A stretch of 64,000 nt of DNA from Streptococcus sp. D7B5 (GTDB lineage: Bacteria > Bacillota > Bacilli > Lactobacillales > Streptococcaceae), in NCBI RefSeq assembly GCF_029691405.1, contig NZ_CP121467.1, positions 1,550,001 through 1,614,000 of the forward strand, in the 5' to 3' direction. The notes under the pieces are model-generated. The model was given only the letters and a program-made list of their open reading frames with translations, was not told the origin of the DNA and did no database searches. A program made the position numbers and the translations under genes. Below are positions 28,033 to 36,394 of the stretch, piece after piece. The first letter of the stretch is position 1, and each line of letters starts with the position of its first letter.

Positions 28033-29712
28033 TTATTCTTCATCTGGTGTGAGGATCATCGGAATGATGATCGGTTCACGTTCTGTATTTTCATAGAGGA
28101 ATGGTCGAATGGCGTTGACAATAGCACCATTGACAGATTGGATGCTAGCATCTTTGTTTTTCAATGCGATACGAATGGCATTGAAGAGGATGCGCTGACT
28201 TTGACGAATCAAGTCGCCAGACTCTCTCATGTAGACAAAGCCTCGACTGAGGATGTCTGGACCAGACAGAATCATCTGCGATTTGAAGTCAACAGTTGCG
28301 ACTGCAAGTACGACACCGTCTTCGGATAGATCTCTACGGTCTTTGAGGACGGCTGCACCGATTTCGCCGATACGATTTCCATCGACATAGATGTCTTGGG
28401 CATTGAAATGACCTGCGATACGAGCTGAGTTAGCAGTAAGGGCAAGCACGTCACCATTGCTCATGATAAAGATATTGTCCTTCTCGACACCAGTATCCAC
28501 CGCTAGTCCAGCGTGGACTTTTTGCATGCGGTATTCACCATGGACAGGCATGAAGTATTTTGGCTTAATCAAACGGAGCATGAGTTTTTGCTCTTGCTGA
28601 CCACCGTGTCCAGAGGTGTGGATATTGTTAATCTTTCCGTGGATGACTTCGACACCAGCTTCAGAAATGATGTTAATCAGCTTGTTGACGCTAGTGGTGT
28701 TTCCAGGGATTGGGCTAGAAGAGAAGATAACAGTATCGCCGGGTTGGAGTTGCACCTGACGGTGGGTTCCGTTAGCGATACGAGAGAGGGCTGCCATCGG
28801 CTCACCTTGACTACCTGTACAGAGGATCAGAACCTCGCCTGCAGGATAGTCTTTGATTTCATTTGGCTCGATAAAGGTTCCCTTAGGAGCTTTGATGTAG
28901 CCAAGCTCGATACCGTTGACAATGGCTTTTTCCATCGAACGTCCAAAGACTGCAATCTTGCGTCCAGTCTTAACAGCGGCATCCGTTGCTTGCTGGAGAC
29001 GGAAGATATTTGAGGCAAAGGATGCAAAGATGATGCGTCCTTCAATGCCTTGGATAATCTTCATGATGGATTGGCCAACGACTTTTTCAGAGTTGGTAAA
29101 GGTTGGCACTTCTGCGTTTGTCGAGTCAGACAGGAGACAGAGTACGCCTTCTTCACCAAGGGCTGCCATCCGGTGCAAGTCCGCCGGTTCTCCAACTGGA
29201 GTGAAGTCGAACTTGAAGTCACCCGTACAAACGATTTTTCCTTGAGGAGTATGAATAACAATCCCCAAAGGCTCTGGAATAGAGTGAGTCGTTCTAAAGA
29301 AAGTTGCCTTGAGATTTTTAAAGGTCAACTCAGTGTTGTGATTGATTTCGTAAAGTTTGGCGTTGCGCAAGAGGCCGTGTTCTTCGAGTTTTCCACGGAT
29401 CAAAGCTAAGGCAAGCGGTCCAGCGTAGATAGGGACATTTGCTTGCTTGAGCAGGAAGGGAATCCCACCAATGTGGTCCTCGTGTCCGTGGGTAATCAAA
29501 ACAGCCTTGACGCGGTCGATATTGTCCACGATGTAAGAGTAATCAGGAATGACATAGTCGATACCCAGCAAGTCATCTTCTGGGAATTTAATCCCAGCAT
29601 CGACGATAATAATCTCGTCTTGGTATTCAATTCCGTATGTGTTTTTTCCGATTTCTCCCAGACCACCGATGGCAAAAACGCCGACTTCTTCAGGTTTAAG
29701 AGTGTAGGCCAT
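28033..29712 (-). CDS. rnjA: Ribonuclease J1
   Basis: 559 residues. A metallo-beta-lactamase domain with the metal ligands HGHEDHIGG near residue 75, a beta-CASP domain and a C-terminal domain. RNase J1 has 5'-to-3' exonuclease and endonuclease activity and is central to RNA decay in Firmicutes. It begins 1 nt after the rpoY stop, in one operon with it, as in related streptococci. Its start [20 protein letters not shown] is typical. Confidence 0.98.
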   Translation of the reverse strand: MAYTLKPEEVGVFAIGGLGEIGKNTYGIEYQDEIIIVDAGIKFPEDDLLGIDYVIPDYSYIVDNIDRVKAVLITHGHEDHIGGIPFLLKQANVPIYAGPLALALIRGKLEEHGLLRNAKLYEINHNTELTFKNLKATFFRTTHSIPEPLGIVIHTPQGKIVCTGDFKFDFTPVGEPADLHRMAALGEEGVLCLLSDSTNAEVPTFTNSEKVVGQSIMKIIQGIEGRIIFASFASNIFRLQQATDAAVKTGRKIAVFGRSMEKAIVNGIELGYIKAPKGTFIEPNEIKDYPAGEVLILCTGSQGEPMAALSRIANGTHRQVQLQPGDTVIFSSSPIPGNTTSVNKLINIISEAGVEVIHGKINNIHTSGHGGQQEQKLMLRLIKPKYFMPVHGEYRMQKVHAGLAVDTGVEKDNIFIMSNGDVLALTANSARIAGHFNAQDIYVDGNRIGEIGAAVLKDRRDLSEDGVVLAVATVDFKSQMILSGPDILSRGFVYMRESGDLIRQSQRILFNAIRIALKNKDASIQSVNGAIVNAIRPFLYENTEREPIIIPMILTPDEE

Positions 29713-29713
29713 A

Positions 29714-29947
29714 TTAGAACTCCGTAATCTCGAAAGCGCCAGTTTCTTTTTCGTAATCTAGCAATTTGTCAGACAAGAGTTCGATGAATTCGATGTTGTA
29801 CTCTGGGCGGTTTTCTTCGACAAGTTGGCGAGCAGCGATACGGCCCTCAAGTTCTGAGTTGGCATCGATGTCTAGGTAAAGTGAGCGTGTTGTTTCACGA
29901 CGTGGGCTACGTTCTTTTGTTTCTTGATAAAAAACTTTGTAAATCAT
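29714..29947 (-). CDS. rpoY: RNA polymerase epsilon subunit
   Basis: 77 residues starting [20 protein letters not shown], the highly conserved N-terminus of RpoY (DUF1447), a small RNA polymerase subunit of Firmicutes. It is the first gene of the rpoY-rnjA operon. AAAGGAAC lies before the ATG. Confidence 0.96.
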   Translation of the reverse strand: MIYKVFYQETKERSPRRETTRSLYLDIDANSELEGRIAARQLVEENRPEYNIEFIELLSDKLLDYEKETGAFEITEF

Positions 29948-30057
29948 ATAGTTCCTTTCTATTTACAGGTCAGCTTATTCCAAACTTTTAGCAGAGATTT
30001 GCTTGATTTCATTCCATTTTGTGTCTAGATTGACCTTGATTCGTTACAATTATTTCA

Positions 30058-30086
30058 ATTATACCACAAAATGAAAAATTAGTAAA
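30058..30086 (-). promoter_or_regulatory. Promoter of rpoY-rnjA
   Basis: On the minus strand TTTACT (30086-30081) and extended -10 TGGTATAAT (TATAAT at 30063-30058) are 17 bp apart, about 110 nt before the rpoY start. Confidence 0.65.
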
Positions 30087-30164
30087 AGACGGAAATGGAG
30101 AAAGTAGGGAGGGTAAGAAGGAGCAAAAAGACAGGTAGGATCTGGTCGGAGAGCGCTTAGGTGT

Positions 30165-30170
30165 TATAAT
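30165..30170 (+). promoter_or_regulatory. Isolated -10-like sequence without an ORF behind it
   Basis: TGTTATAAT is an extended -10 match, with a poor -35 (CTGGTC, 17 bp upstream). No supported reading frame follows on the plus strand. It may be a leftover promoter of a deleted gene or give an antisense transcript towards the small-RNA units. Confidence 0.35.
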
Positions 30171-30274
30171 TAAAGGGGGAATCTAAAGAGATAGTAGATT
30201 TAAGGAAGAATATAGTTCTAGTTTCATTAATCGTTGGAGTGGATGGTTGGGACAGAATGATATCTTTGAAAAAA

Positions 30275-30430
30275 GAAAAAGCTCTTGAGAAATCTCGAGA
30301 GCAACCAAAAAGGCTGAGACAAAACTCGGGGATTTTCCTGGAGCAGTCCAGATGGCAGCACCTCTACCTGAAGCGAATGCATCGCAACCTTTGAATGACT
30401 TGTCACCAAATCAAACTCGATCTCAGCTTT
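30275..30430 (-). ncRNA. Candidate small RNA unit 1
   Basis: Minus strand: TTGACT (plus 30461-30466), 18 bp, TAGAAT (30437-30442) predict a start near 30430. The 5' end GCTGAGA (plus 30421-30427) can pair with TCTCAGC (plus 30313-30319), closing about 110 nt. A terminator hairpin GCTCTCGAGA/TCTCAAGAGC (30281-30302) is then followed by T5. No conserved protein frame is visible. It has the form of a free-standing, roughly 155-nt RNA and shares an internal motif with unit 2. Confidence 0.6.
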
Positions 30431-30548
30431 TACTTAATTCTATCATCTATGAGGCTAAGAAGTCAATCTATAAGTATAACGATGTAGAAATAGCATGGAG
30501 TGGAGCGCTTACTAAAAGGTAAAGACAAGCACTTAATTTAAGAGTAAG

Positions 30549-30675
30549 CAAAAAGAGAGGACCAATGGTAGTCAGGGGTCTTTACAGCTCAAAGCTGAGG
30601 GCAGTCCCACACCCGTACCAGAAGTTGGTACCTTTGAACGCTCTGTCACCAGTCGCCCTATGTTATCCTCTCGAT
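30549..30675 (-). ncRNA. Candidate small RNA unit 2
   Basis: Minus strand: TTGATT (plus 30705-30710), 17 bp, TAAAGT (30682-30687) predict a start near 30675. The 5' GAGAGGA (plus 30666-30672) pairs with the 3' TCCTCTC (plus 30555-30561), which is directly followed by T5. The closing helix is therefore also the terminator. GTACCA/TGGTAC and CAGCT/AGCTG hairpins lie inside. It shares 18 of 22 bases with unit 1 at 30630-30651. Confidence 0.6.
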
Positions 30676-30721
30676 ATTTATACTTTACTATAACTTACTG
30701 AGGGAATCAACTTTAAAAGCA

Positions 30722-30870
30722 TCAAAAAGCTCCTGACCGAAGTCAAGAGCCGTCAAACACTGGGGGCGAATTGTTCAATCGCAATTTCAGTTCTTTAGAA
30801 ACCAAAGTTTCAGGGATAGCACTGCAACCCGAAGAGTCAACGACTCAACCTGATTTTCCTATCAGTGTTG
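30722..30870 (-). ncRNA. Candidate small RNA unit 3
   Basis: Minus strand: TTGACA (plus 30901-30906), 18 bp, extended -10 TGTTAAAAT (30877-30882) predict a start near 30870. The 5' AACACTG pairs with CAGTGTT (plus 30756-30762). The terminator hairpin GCTCTTGAC/GTCAGGAGC (30729-30750) is followed by T5. This unit has the best promoter of the three but only weak sequence likeness to units 1 and 2. Confidence 0.6.
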
Positions 30871-30947
30871 AATTACATTTTAACATTGATAGAACAACAT
30901 TGTCAACAGTTTATATAAAAATAGGAATACCAAAAGGAGGATTAAGA

Positions 30948-31163
30948 ATGTTTAGTTTGTTTGAATTTGCAGTAGGGGTTCGCCTCTTGATGTTTGTAGT
31001 CTTTGTAGCTTGTGTCTATGGGGGGAATGCCCTGTTTGTGCATCTGGAACACCGCAAAACAAAGTTCCTTTGGAAGCTTGCTTTTGTGACGCTCTATTCA
31101 ATTTTTCTCCTCCTTGTAACCTATGTTGTCTGGCTTGTTTTCTACTTTGGTTTAAATGCCTAA
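30948..31163 (+). CDS. Small membrane protein of unknown function
   Basis: 71 residues starting MFSLFEFAVGVRLLMFVV, with two hydrophobic helices (about 8-28 and 42-66) joined by a charged loop (HLEHRKTKF). AAAGGAGG lies 8 nt before the ATG at 30948. An upstream open stretch in the same frame is noncoding-looking and overlaps small-RNA unit 3. I do not recognise the family. The strong ribosome site makes it a likely real gene. Confidence 0.7.
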   Translation: MFSLFEFAVGVRLLMFVVFVACVYGGNALFVHLEHRKTKFLWKLAFVTLYSIFLLLVTYVVWLVFYFGLNA

Positions 31164-31185
31164 AGTCAATTATTCCTCTAGATAA

Positions 31186-31386
31186 ACAGAAAATCCACCT
31201 CGTCTTGATAGATGGGATGGACTTTTTCTATTTTTAGGTGCTATCTTTATTGTTATGACGATGATTTCTCACATCGAAAATCGAGTTAAGGTATATATGA
31301 CTTATTTACACTTCTTTTTGTCTAAGTGGCAGGCCCTTTTGTTTCAAAAAGAAGAAAATTCCCATGCGTCAGCTTTTGTAGTATAA
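31186..31386 (+). pseudogene. Possible decayed membrane-protein gene
   Basis: An open stretch of 66 codons without a good start encodes a hydrophobic helix (GLFLFLGAIFIVMTMISHIE) preceded by RLDRWD and followed by a basic tail. The nearest ATG lies in the middle of the helix and has no ribosome site. It may be the remnant of a second small membrane protein after the 71-residue one, or chance. Its end overlaps the tsaB promoter (TATAAT at 31382-31387). Confidence 0.35.
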
Positions 31387-31417
31387 TAGTAAGCAGACAA
31401 AAAGATAGGAATGTGTT

Positions 31418-32101
31418 ATGAAAGTATTAGCTTTTGATACGTCCAGCAAGGCTCTTTCTCTAGCCATTTTAGAGGATAAGCAAGTTCTTGCCGAGACTAT
31501 GATCAATATCAAGAAAAACCACAGTATCACCCTTATGCCTGCCATCGATTTTTTGATGGAAAGTCTGGACCTGACACCCAAGGACTTGGATCGAATCGTG
31601 GTGGCAGAGGGACCAGGTAGCTACACAGGTTTACGAATTGCGGTAGCCACTGCCAAGACTTTGGCTCATACTCTGAACATTGAGTTAGTGGGGATGTCCA
31701 GCCTCTTAGCTCTGGTGCCAAGTCAGCAAGAAGGCTTGGTGGTTCCTATCATGGATGCACGTCGCAACAATGTCTATGCAGGATTTTATGAAAATGCCAA
31801 GGCTGTCTTTCCAGAAGCGCACCTGTCTTTTGCGGAAGTGCTAGAGCAGGTCAAGGATGCTGAGCAGGTGACCTTTGTCGGAGAAGTTGGAGCCTTTGTG
31901 GAACAAATCCAAGAGCATCTGCCACAAACTAACTACGAAGAAACCTTGCCAAATGCAGCTAATCTAGCTCTTTGGGCCTGGGATAAGGAAGCAGACTCCT
32001 TGCACGACTTTGTGCCAAATTACCTCAAGCGTGTCGAAGCCGAGGAAAACTGGCTCAAGAATCACACCGAGTCTGGCGAGTCTTATATTAAACGCCTATG
32101 A
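31418..32101 (+). CDS. tsaB: tRNA t6A biosynthesis protein TsaB
   Basis: 227 residues of the ASKHA-type fold (MKVLAFDTSSKALSLA, VVAEGPGSYTGLRIA). TsaB partners TsaD to make N6-threonylcarbamoyl-adenosine at position 37 of ANN-decoding tRNAs. It overlaps rimI by 4 nt, and rimI overlaps tsaD by 11 nt, forming a three-gene operon. A TATAAT at 31382-31387 sits about 30 nt upstream. Confidence 0.97.
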   Translation: MKVLAFDTSSKALSLAILEDKQVLAETMINIKKNHSITLMPAIDFLMESLDLTPKDLDRIVVAEGPGSYTGLRIAVATAKTLAHTLNIELVGMSSLLALVPSQQEGLVVPIMDARRNNVYAGFYENAKAVFPEAHLSFAEVLEQVKDAEQVTFVGEVGAFVEQIQEHLPQTNYEETLPNAANLALWAWDKEADSLHDFVPNYLKRVEAEENWLKNHTESGESYIKRL

Positions 32102-32535
32102 TAGAGATCAAACGAATCCAACAGCGACCTGACTTGGCTCAAGCTATCTATGCTGTTATGGTAGATGTTTACCCAGTCAGCCCTTGGACGCTGGAACAAA
32201 TCCAAGCAGACCTATCCCAAGATCAGACCTGGTATGCATTGGCTTATGATGGGGGAGAAGTGATTGGCTTTCTAGCCGTTCAGGAGAATCTCTTTGAAGC
32301 AGAAGTCCTACAAATCGCTGTCAAAGGAGCCTATCAGGGTCAGGAAATTGCGTCAGCCTTGTTTGCTCAATTGCCGACAGATAAGGAGATTTTCCTTGAA
32401 GTCAGAAAGTCAAACCAACGAGCGCAAGCATTTTACAAGAAAGAAAAGATGGTGGTCATCGCTGAGAGAAAGGCCTACTACCATGACCCAGTCGAGGACG
32501 CCATTATCATGAAGAGAGAAATAGATGAAGGATAG
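32098..32535 (+). CDS. rimI: GNAT acetyltransferase RimI-like
   Basis: 145 residues with the GNAT pattern: [26 protein letters not shown] (acetyl-CoA-binding segment) and [19 protein letters not shown]. RimI acetylates the N-terminus of ribosomal protein S18 in E. coli. In streptococci the gene sits between tsaB and tsaD, as here. The actual target is not shown by sequence. Confidence 0.92.
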   Translation: MIEIKRIQQRPDLAQAIYAVMVDVYPVSPWTLEQIQADLSQDQTWYALAYDGGEVIGFLAVQENLFEAEVLQIAVKGAYQGQEIASALFAQLPTDKEIFLEVRKSNQRAQAFYKKEKMVVIAERKAYYHDPVEDAIIMKREIDEG

Positions 32536-33535
32536 ATATATTTTAGCATTTGAGACATCTTGTGATGAGACCAGTGTCGCTGTCTTAAAAAACGACGACC
32601 AGCTCTTGTCCAATGTCATCGCTAGTCAAATCGAGAGCCACAAACGTTTTGGTGGCGTAGTGCCAGAAGTGGCCAGTCGTCACCATGTCGAGGTTATTAC
32701 GGCCTGTATTGAGGAGTCGCTAGCAGAAGCAGGGATTACCGAAGAGAACATAACAGCTGTGGCGGTTACCTACGGACCAGGCCTGGTCGGAGCCTTGCTT
32801 GTTGGTTTGTCAGCTGCCAAGGCCTTTGCTTGGGCACATGGCCTGCCGCTTATCCCCGTCAACCACATGGCTGGCCACCTAATGGCAGCTCAGAGTGTGG
32901 AGCCTTTGGAGTTTCCTTTGTTGGCACTCTTGGTCAGCGGAGGACACACCGAGTTGGTCTATGTGTCAGAGGCTGGCGATTACAAGATTGTTGGGGAGAC
33001 ACGAGATGATGCGGTTGGTGAGGCCTATGATAAGGTCGGCCGTGTCATGGGCTTGACTTATCCAGCAGGTCGCGAGATTGACGAGTTGGCCCATCAAGGT
33101 CAGGATGTTTATGACTTCCCTCGTGCCATGATCAAGGAAGACAATCTGGAGTTTTCATTCTCAGGTTTGAAGTCTGCCTTTATCAATCTTTACCACAATG
33201 CTGAGCAAAAGGGAGAAAGCTTGTCTACAGAGGATTTGTGTGCTTCCTTCCAAGCAGCTGTCATGGATATTCTCATGGTAAAAACCAAGAAAGCCCTAGA
33301 TAAATATCCTGTTAAAACCCTTGTTGTCGCAGGTGGTGTGGCGGCCAATAAAGGTCTTAGAGAACGCCTAGCAGCCGAAATTACAGATGTCAAAGTCATC
33401 ATTCCACCCCTGCGTCTCTGTGGAGACAATGCAGGTATGATTGCCTATGCCAGTGTCAGCGAGTGGAACAAAGAAAACTTCGCAGGCCTGGACCTCAATG
33501 CCAAACCAAGTCTCGCTTTTGATACCATAGAATAA
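32525..33535 (+). CDS. tsaD: tRNA N6-adenosine threonylcarbamoyltransferase TsaD
   Basis: 336 residues. The Kae1/TsaD family signature is present: [13 protein letters not shown] at the N-terminus, the metal-binding NHMAGHLMA, and [10 protein letters not shown]. It transfers the threonylcarbamoyl group to A37 with TsaB and TsaE. It starts inside the end of rimI. A terminator follows at 33537. Confidence 0.98.
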   Translation: MKDRYILAFETSCDETSVAVLKNDDQLLSNVIASQIESHKRFGGVVPEVASRHHVEVITACIEESLAEAGITEENITAVAVTYGPGLVGALLVGLSAAKAFAWAHGLPLIPVNHMAGHLMAAQSVEPLEFPLLALLVSGGHTELVYVSEAGDYKIVGETRDDAVGEAYDKVGRVMGLTYPAGREIDELAHQGQDVYDFPRAMIKEDNLEFSFSGLKSAFINLYHNAEQKGESLSTEDLCASFQAAVMDILMVKTKKALDKYPVKTLVVAGGVAANKGLRERLAAEITDVKVIIPPLRLCGDNAGMIAYASVSEWNKENFAGLDLNAKPSLAFDTIE

Positions 33536-33536
33536 A

Positions 33537-33563
33537 GAGTCAGCTTGAGGCTGGCTTTTTTGC
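33537..33563 (+). terminator. Terminator after tsaD
   Basis: GTCAGC pairs with GCTGGC around TTGAG, followed by TTTTTT. It lies immediately before the left inverted repeat of the inserted cassette. Confidence 0.75.
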
Positions 33564-33664
33564 TAAAATATTTTAGGTAACTATATATCAGTTTACACTA
33601 GACACAATATATAGTGCTTACAAGAATATCAAAAAGGCGACTTCCAAGAGGAAATCGTCTTTTT
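33564..33664 (+). repeat. Left long terminal inverted repeat
   Basis: About 100 bp that recur in reverse complement at 36230-36325. The best-conserved part starts GTTTACACTAGACACA (33591) and includes AGTGCTTAC and ATCAAAAAGGCGACTT. Each arm can itself fold: ACTATATA/TATATAGT, and AAAAAGGCGA/TCGTCTTTTT. The inner hairpin can end the leftward methyltransferase transcript. Confidence 0.9.
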
Positions 33665-33669
33665 CATGC

Positions 33670-35973
33670 TTATTTCAAAAATTCATACTCAAATAGGAAT
33701 GGCACAATTTCAGAATTATAATACTCTTTTACCATTGTTTTCAATGTATTCAAGTGTCCGTTTAATTCGGGATAGTTATAGATTGTTTTATCATTTTCAT
33801 CTTTTTCAGATGTGTTAAGCTCATCAATAATCTGATAAACTGAATACGTTAATTTAGAATTATAATTTTTCGTTTTCTTAGCTTCTGTTAGGACTTTTCC
33901 CCATTGTTCAAATAAATCAGTCTCTTTAGAACCTTGTTTCAATTTTGCTAAGCTGACTGTTGCTAGCGTATCTCCATTAGAGTTATCCAATGACAACTCA
34001 TTTCGGTAGAATCGTCCATCAGAACCATATAAACTTCTCATGTGATTTTGCGTTTCAAGTGTTGTGAATAGAAGAATTTTCAATAAGTCTTGTTCAATCT
34101 TGTTACTTGATACAGCTTTATTAAAACGTTCAACGCCATCGGCCGATTTCATAATATTAGCACGCTGTGTCCAGTGACGATTATAAGTAATGTAGCGACT
34201 GGCGGCAAACATTGGGAGTTTTTCTAGGAAGTTGTCAGAGCGAAGGAAAAAGCCATGTCCATCATATCTACCTGCCATTATTAAGGTAGCGTGTAAATCT
34301 GGGTTATCAAATCCAGAACTATATACTGCCATATAGCCCAGAATGTTTGAATTAAATAAAGGAACAACACTCTTAGTTTTACCTTCATACTCTTTACCAT
34401 TTAATCCTAGATAAAGTCCATTATTTTCATCATCTATGAACTTTCTTTTATCAAAGTACTTTTGGCTATACGTGCTATGTATCCTTTTAATAATGATATT
34501 ATTTTCAGGAAGTAAATTTCCATCCTTATCAATATCATAGGCTTCTAATTTTAGTGACTCTAGTGCAACTTCTTCTTTACTCCAAAGAGCACACATAATC
34601 ATCGCATGAATATTAGTGTGAAAGTGTTTGCGATTAAAAGCAAAACCACCTAAAAATTTTTGATTGATGAGATGCTGAGCTTTCCAATACTTTACAGGAC
34701 TATAGACAATATAAGAATCTGTTGGTTGGCGTAAATAATATTTGAAAGCAGACCAGATAAAGATATTTCCGAGTTCGTTTGTCGCTTGTCCTTTAACCTC
34801 TTTTTTCATCTCCGTCACTAAAAAGCTCTTTTTCCAAGCAGATGATTTCTTACTAGTCCCAGCTTTTTGGTGTTCAATAGAAGTAGTCTCTGCATAAGGG
34901 GGATTCTCGTACATGATAATTGTCACTTTTGGGTCGTTGATATAGCGTTTAATAATTTCATTGTTAATGTATTCCTTGCTAAGAGCGTCAGCTCCTCGGA
35001 CTAGTCCCATATTAAACGTATCTTCTTTCTCAGTTGGTGGGATAATGTGGCGAACCTTGTCACCTAGCAACTCAACAAGAACTTTATATTCATAGTATTC
35101 AATAGTAGAAAGGACGCAGTGACTTAGTTCCTCGTCGCTCATCAATTTCTCGAGGTTTCCAGTCCCAGCACATCTATCCAAAATAATATAATCATTTCCT
35201 TCTGGAACACGCTTAATAGCTTGTCGGACTAGCTCCAATGACTTTTCAACATAAGGTTCAGGAGTGTAGAAAGCTCCTAAGTTTTTCTTTTGTAAAGTAT
35301 CATTGAGTTTATCCATCAAATAGTGAAATTGTGCATTAGTTTCACCGATATAGGGATTGATAAATTCTTTTAGTTTCTCAGGTTTCCGAATTTCACCAAT
35401 AATTTTAACTTTACCAGTTTGGTCACCGATAAAATCAGACTTTTTAGCTCCTTTGTTTTCACGATAAAAACGTTCCGCCCAACCAACAATACAGTTTTCG
35501 TCAATGTTAATTTTTGTGTATTGCTTTGAACGTAGTAAAGTAATGAGACGACTTTCATCTAGTTGACTTTGACCGTATTCTAAAACCTCAAGAGGAGCAT
35601 CAGAAGAAAAACCAGCTGTTTTAACACTTGCACCACCAAAATATACTTTTTCGATATGTGTTAAATATTCCTGACTATCAAAAACGTAGATTTTTTCATT
35701 CGTTAGCGATACAAGCAGAATGTTTTTAGGGATTTCTTTCCCTTTGATTCTCCGAGCGGATAGATATTTGATGGTTTGGAATAGAACAGAGTTAATATCA
35801 TTGATAACAACTTTAAATTCAATCAGATTTCCATATACAATACCATCTGTATAATCCGTTAAAATATCATCTGTTTTCAAAGTTTTATCAACAAGAGGTA
35901 GATAATCTTGATAAAACTTGAGTTGTCCATCAACTTCGTTTGAGAAATGGTTATGCATATTGTAGCTCCCCAT
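33670..35973 (-). CDS. Type IIG-like restriction enzyme / adenine-specific DNA methyltransferase
   Basis: 767 residues in one chain. An N-terminal region contains DGIVYGNLIEFK (about 43-54), which fits the D...ExK core of a PD-(D/E)xK nuclease. Then come GAFYTP (233-238), SAM-binding DRCAGTGN (266-273) and the catalytic NPPY (357-360) of N6-adenine methylases. The large C-terminal part is probably the sequence-recognition domain. This order is typical of bifunctional type IIG enzymes. Cutting activity is inferred. The start may be M1 (35973, AGAGAGAA upstream) or M6 (35958, GGGGAG 7 nt upstream). The gene is AT-rich and enclosed by long inverted repeats. Confidence 0.88.
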   Translation of the reverse strand: MGSYNMHNHFSNEVDGQLKFYQDYLPLVDKTLKTDDILTDYTDGIVYGNLIEFKVVINDINSVLFQTIKYLSARRIKGKEIPKNILLVSLTNEKIYVFDSQEYLTHIEKVYFGGASVKTAGFSSDAPLEVLEYGQSQLDESRLITLLRSKQYTKINIDENCIVGWAERFYRENKGAKKSDFIGDQTGKVKIIGEIRKPEKLKEFINPYIGETNAQFHYLMDKLNDTLQKKNLGAFYTPEPYVEKSLELVRQAIKRVPEGNDYIILDRCAGTGNLEKLMSDEELSHCVLSTIEYYEYKVLVELLGDKVRHIIPPTEKEDTFNMGLVRGADALSKEYINNEIIKRYINDPKVTIIMYENPPYAETTSIEHQKAGTSKKSSAWKKSFLVTEMKKEVKGQATNELGNIFIWSAFKYYLRQPTDSYIVYSPVKYWKAQHLINQKFLGGFAFNRKHFHTNIHAMIMCALWSKEEVALESLKLEAYDIDKDGNLLPENNIIIKRIHSTYSQKYFDKRKFIDDENNGLYLGLNGKEYEGKTKSVVPLFNSNILGYMAVYSSGFDNPDLHATLIMAGRYDGHGFFLRSDNFLEKLPMFAASRYITYNRHWTQRANIMKSADGVERFNKAVSSNKIEQDLLKILLFTTLETQNHMRSLYGSDGRFYRNELSLDNSNGDTLATVSLAKLKQGSKETDLFEQWGKVLTEAKKTKNYNSKLTYSVYQIIDELNTSEKDENDKTIYNYPELNGHLNTLKTMVKEYYNSEIVPFLFEYEFLK

Positions 35974-36006
35974 TTCTCTCTAAAGATAACTCAGAAAACT
36001 CAACAT

Positions 36007-36039
36007 AAAAAGCCTTCTCACAAAAATGTGAAAATGCCT
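36007..36039 (-). terminator. Attenuator-like terminator in the IIG leader
   Basis: On the minus strand GGCATTTTCACA pairs with TGTGAGAAGGCT (one mismatch) around TTTT and is followed by T5. It lies between the leader promoter and the methyltransferase start, inside the open leader frame. Confidence 0.75.
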
Positions 36040-36082
36040 GTTTTAATGCTTGACAAAAAACACGTCCGATTACATAATCAGC

Positions 36083-36142
36083 GTGAGCTGTGAGCTGTGA
36101 GCTGTGAGCTGTGAGCTGTGAGCTGTGAGCTGTGAGCTGTGA
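36083..36142 (-). repeat. Heptanucleotide tandem repeat, 8 copies
   Basis: GTGAGCT is repeated eight times without error from 36083 to 36138, followed by a partial GTGA. It lies 110-165 nt upstream of the methyltransferase start, in its predicted transcribed leader. Because 7 is not a multiple of 3, each gain or loss of a copy changes the reading frame. Confidence 0.97.
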
Positions 36143-36184
36143 TTGCGTTCATAATACTTAATTTCCTTTATTTTTGTTACTTCT

Positions 36185-36213
36185 ATTATATCAAAATTTT
36201 GAAATCCTGCGAA
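36185..36213 (-). promoter_or_regulatory. Promoter of the IIG cassette
   Basis: The minus strand carries TGATATAAT, an extended -10 (plus ATTATA 36185-36190). A weak TTCGCA lies 17 bp further upstream. The start would be near 36177, 25 nt before the leader ATG. Confidence 0.6.
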
Positions 36214-36229
36214 GAATTTAGACATTATT

Positions 36230-36325
36230 AAAAGACGATTTCCGTTTGTAAGTCGCCTTTTTGATATTCTCGTAAGCACTATATCTTGTGTCTAGTGTAA
36301 ACGGGTATATAGTTCCCATATTTTA
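36230..36325 (-). repeat. Right long terminal inverted repeat
   Basis: Reverse complement of the left repeat at 33564-33664, with few differences in the core (GTTTACACTAGACACA ends at 36302) and weaker likeness in the outer 23 bp. The 2.76-kb cassette between the repeats holds one protein gene and no transposase. Confidence 0.9.
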
Positions 36326-36394
36326 TAACATGTTAAAAAAGGAAAAGTATTTACGAATGGAATAGTAAAGAGGGTTTTGGACAGGAGTTTGGTC

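Larger units (their letters stand above)
35951..36152 (-). other. Leader reading frame interrupted by a heptamer repeat
   Basis: An ATG at 36152 (AAAGGAAA upstream) opens a frame that runs into the repeat and, with the present 8 copies, stops at TGA 36080-36078 after 24 residues. Behind the repeat another frame stays open for about 40 codons and ends at TAA 35953-35951, overlapping the methyltransferase ATG at 35958 (ATGCATAA). The two halves would be joined with 7 or 10 copies. No homology is claimed for the peptide. Confidence 0.4.

Noticed and set aside
27528..28043. 171-codon frame antisense to the mnmG 3' end
   Set aside because: Shadow frame crossing the bidirectional terminator; no ribosome site.
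28513..29013. 166-codon frame antisense to rnjA
   Set aside because: Shadow of a highly conserved gene with strong codon bias.
30227..30409. 60-codon minus-strand frame over RNA unit 1
   Set aside because: It runs through the terminator hairpin and T-run and lacks a ribosome site.
30352..30522. 56-codon plus-strand frame (MAAPLPEANAS...)
   Set aside because: No ribosome site, no recognisable motif, and it lies opposite small-RNA unit 1.
36083..36142. Possible CRISPR-like repeat
   Set aside because: The unit is a 7-bp perfect tandem repeat without spacers and no cas genes are present.
36070..36279. 69-codon minus-strand frame through the heptamer repeat
   Set aside because: Its start lies upstream of the predicted promoter and inside the inverted repeat. 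The composition looks random apart from the repeat; the shorter leader frame from 36152 is better supported.
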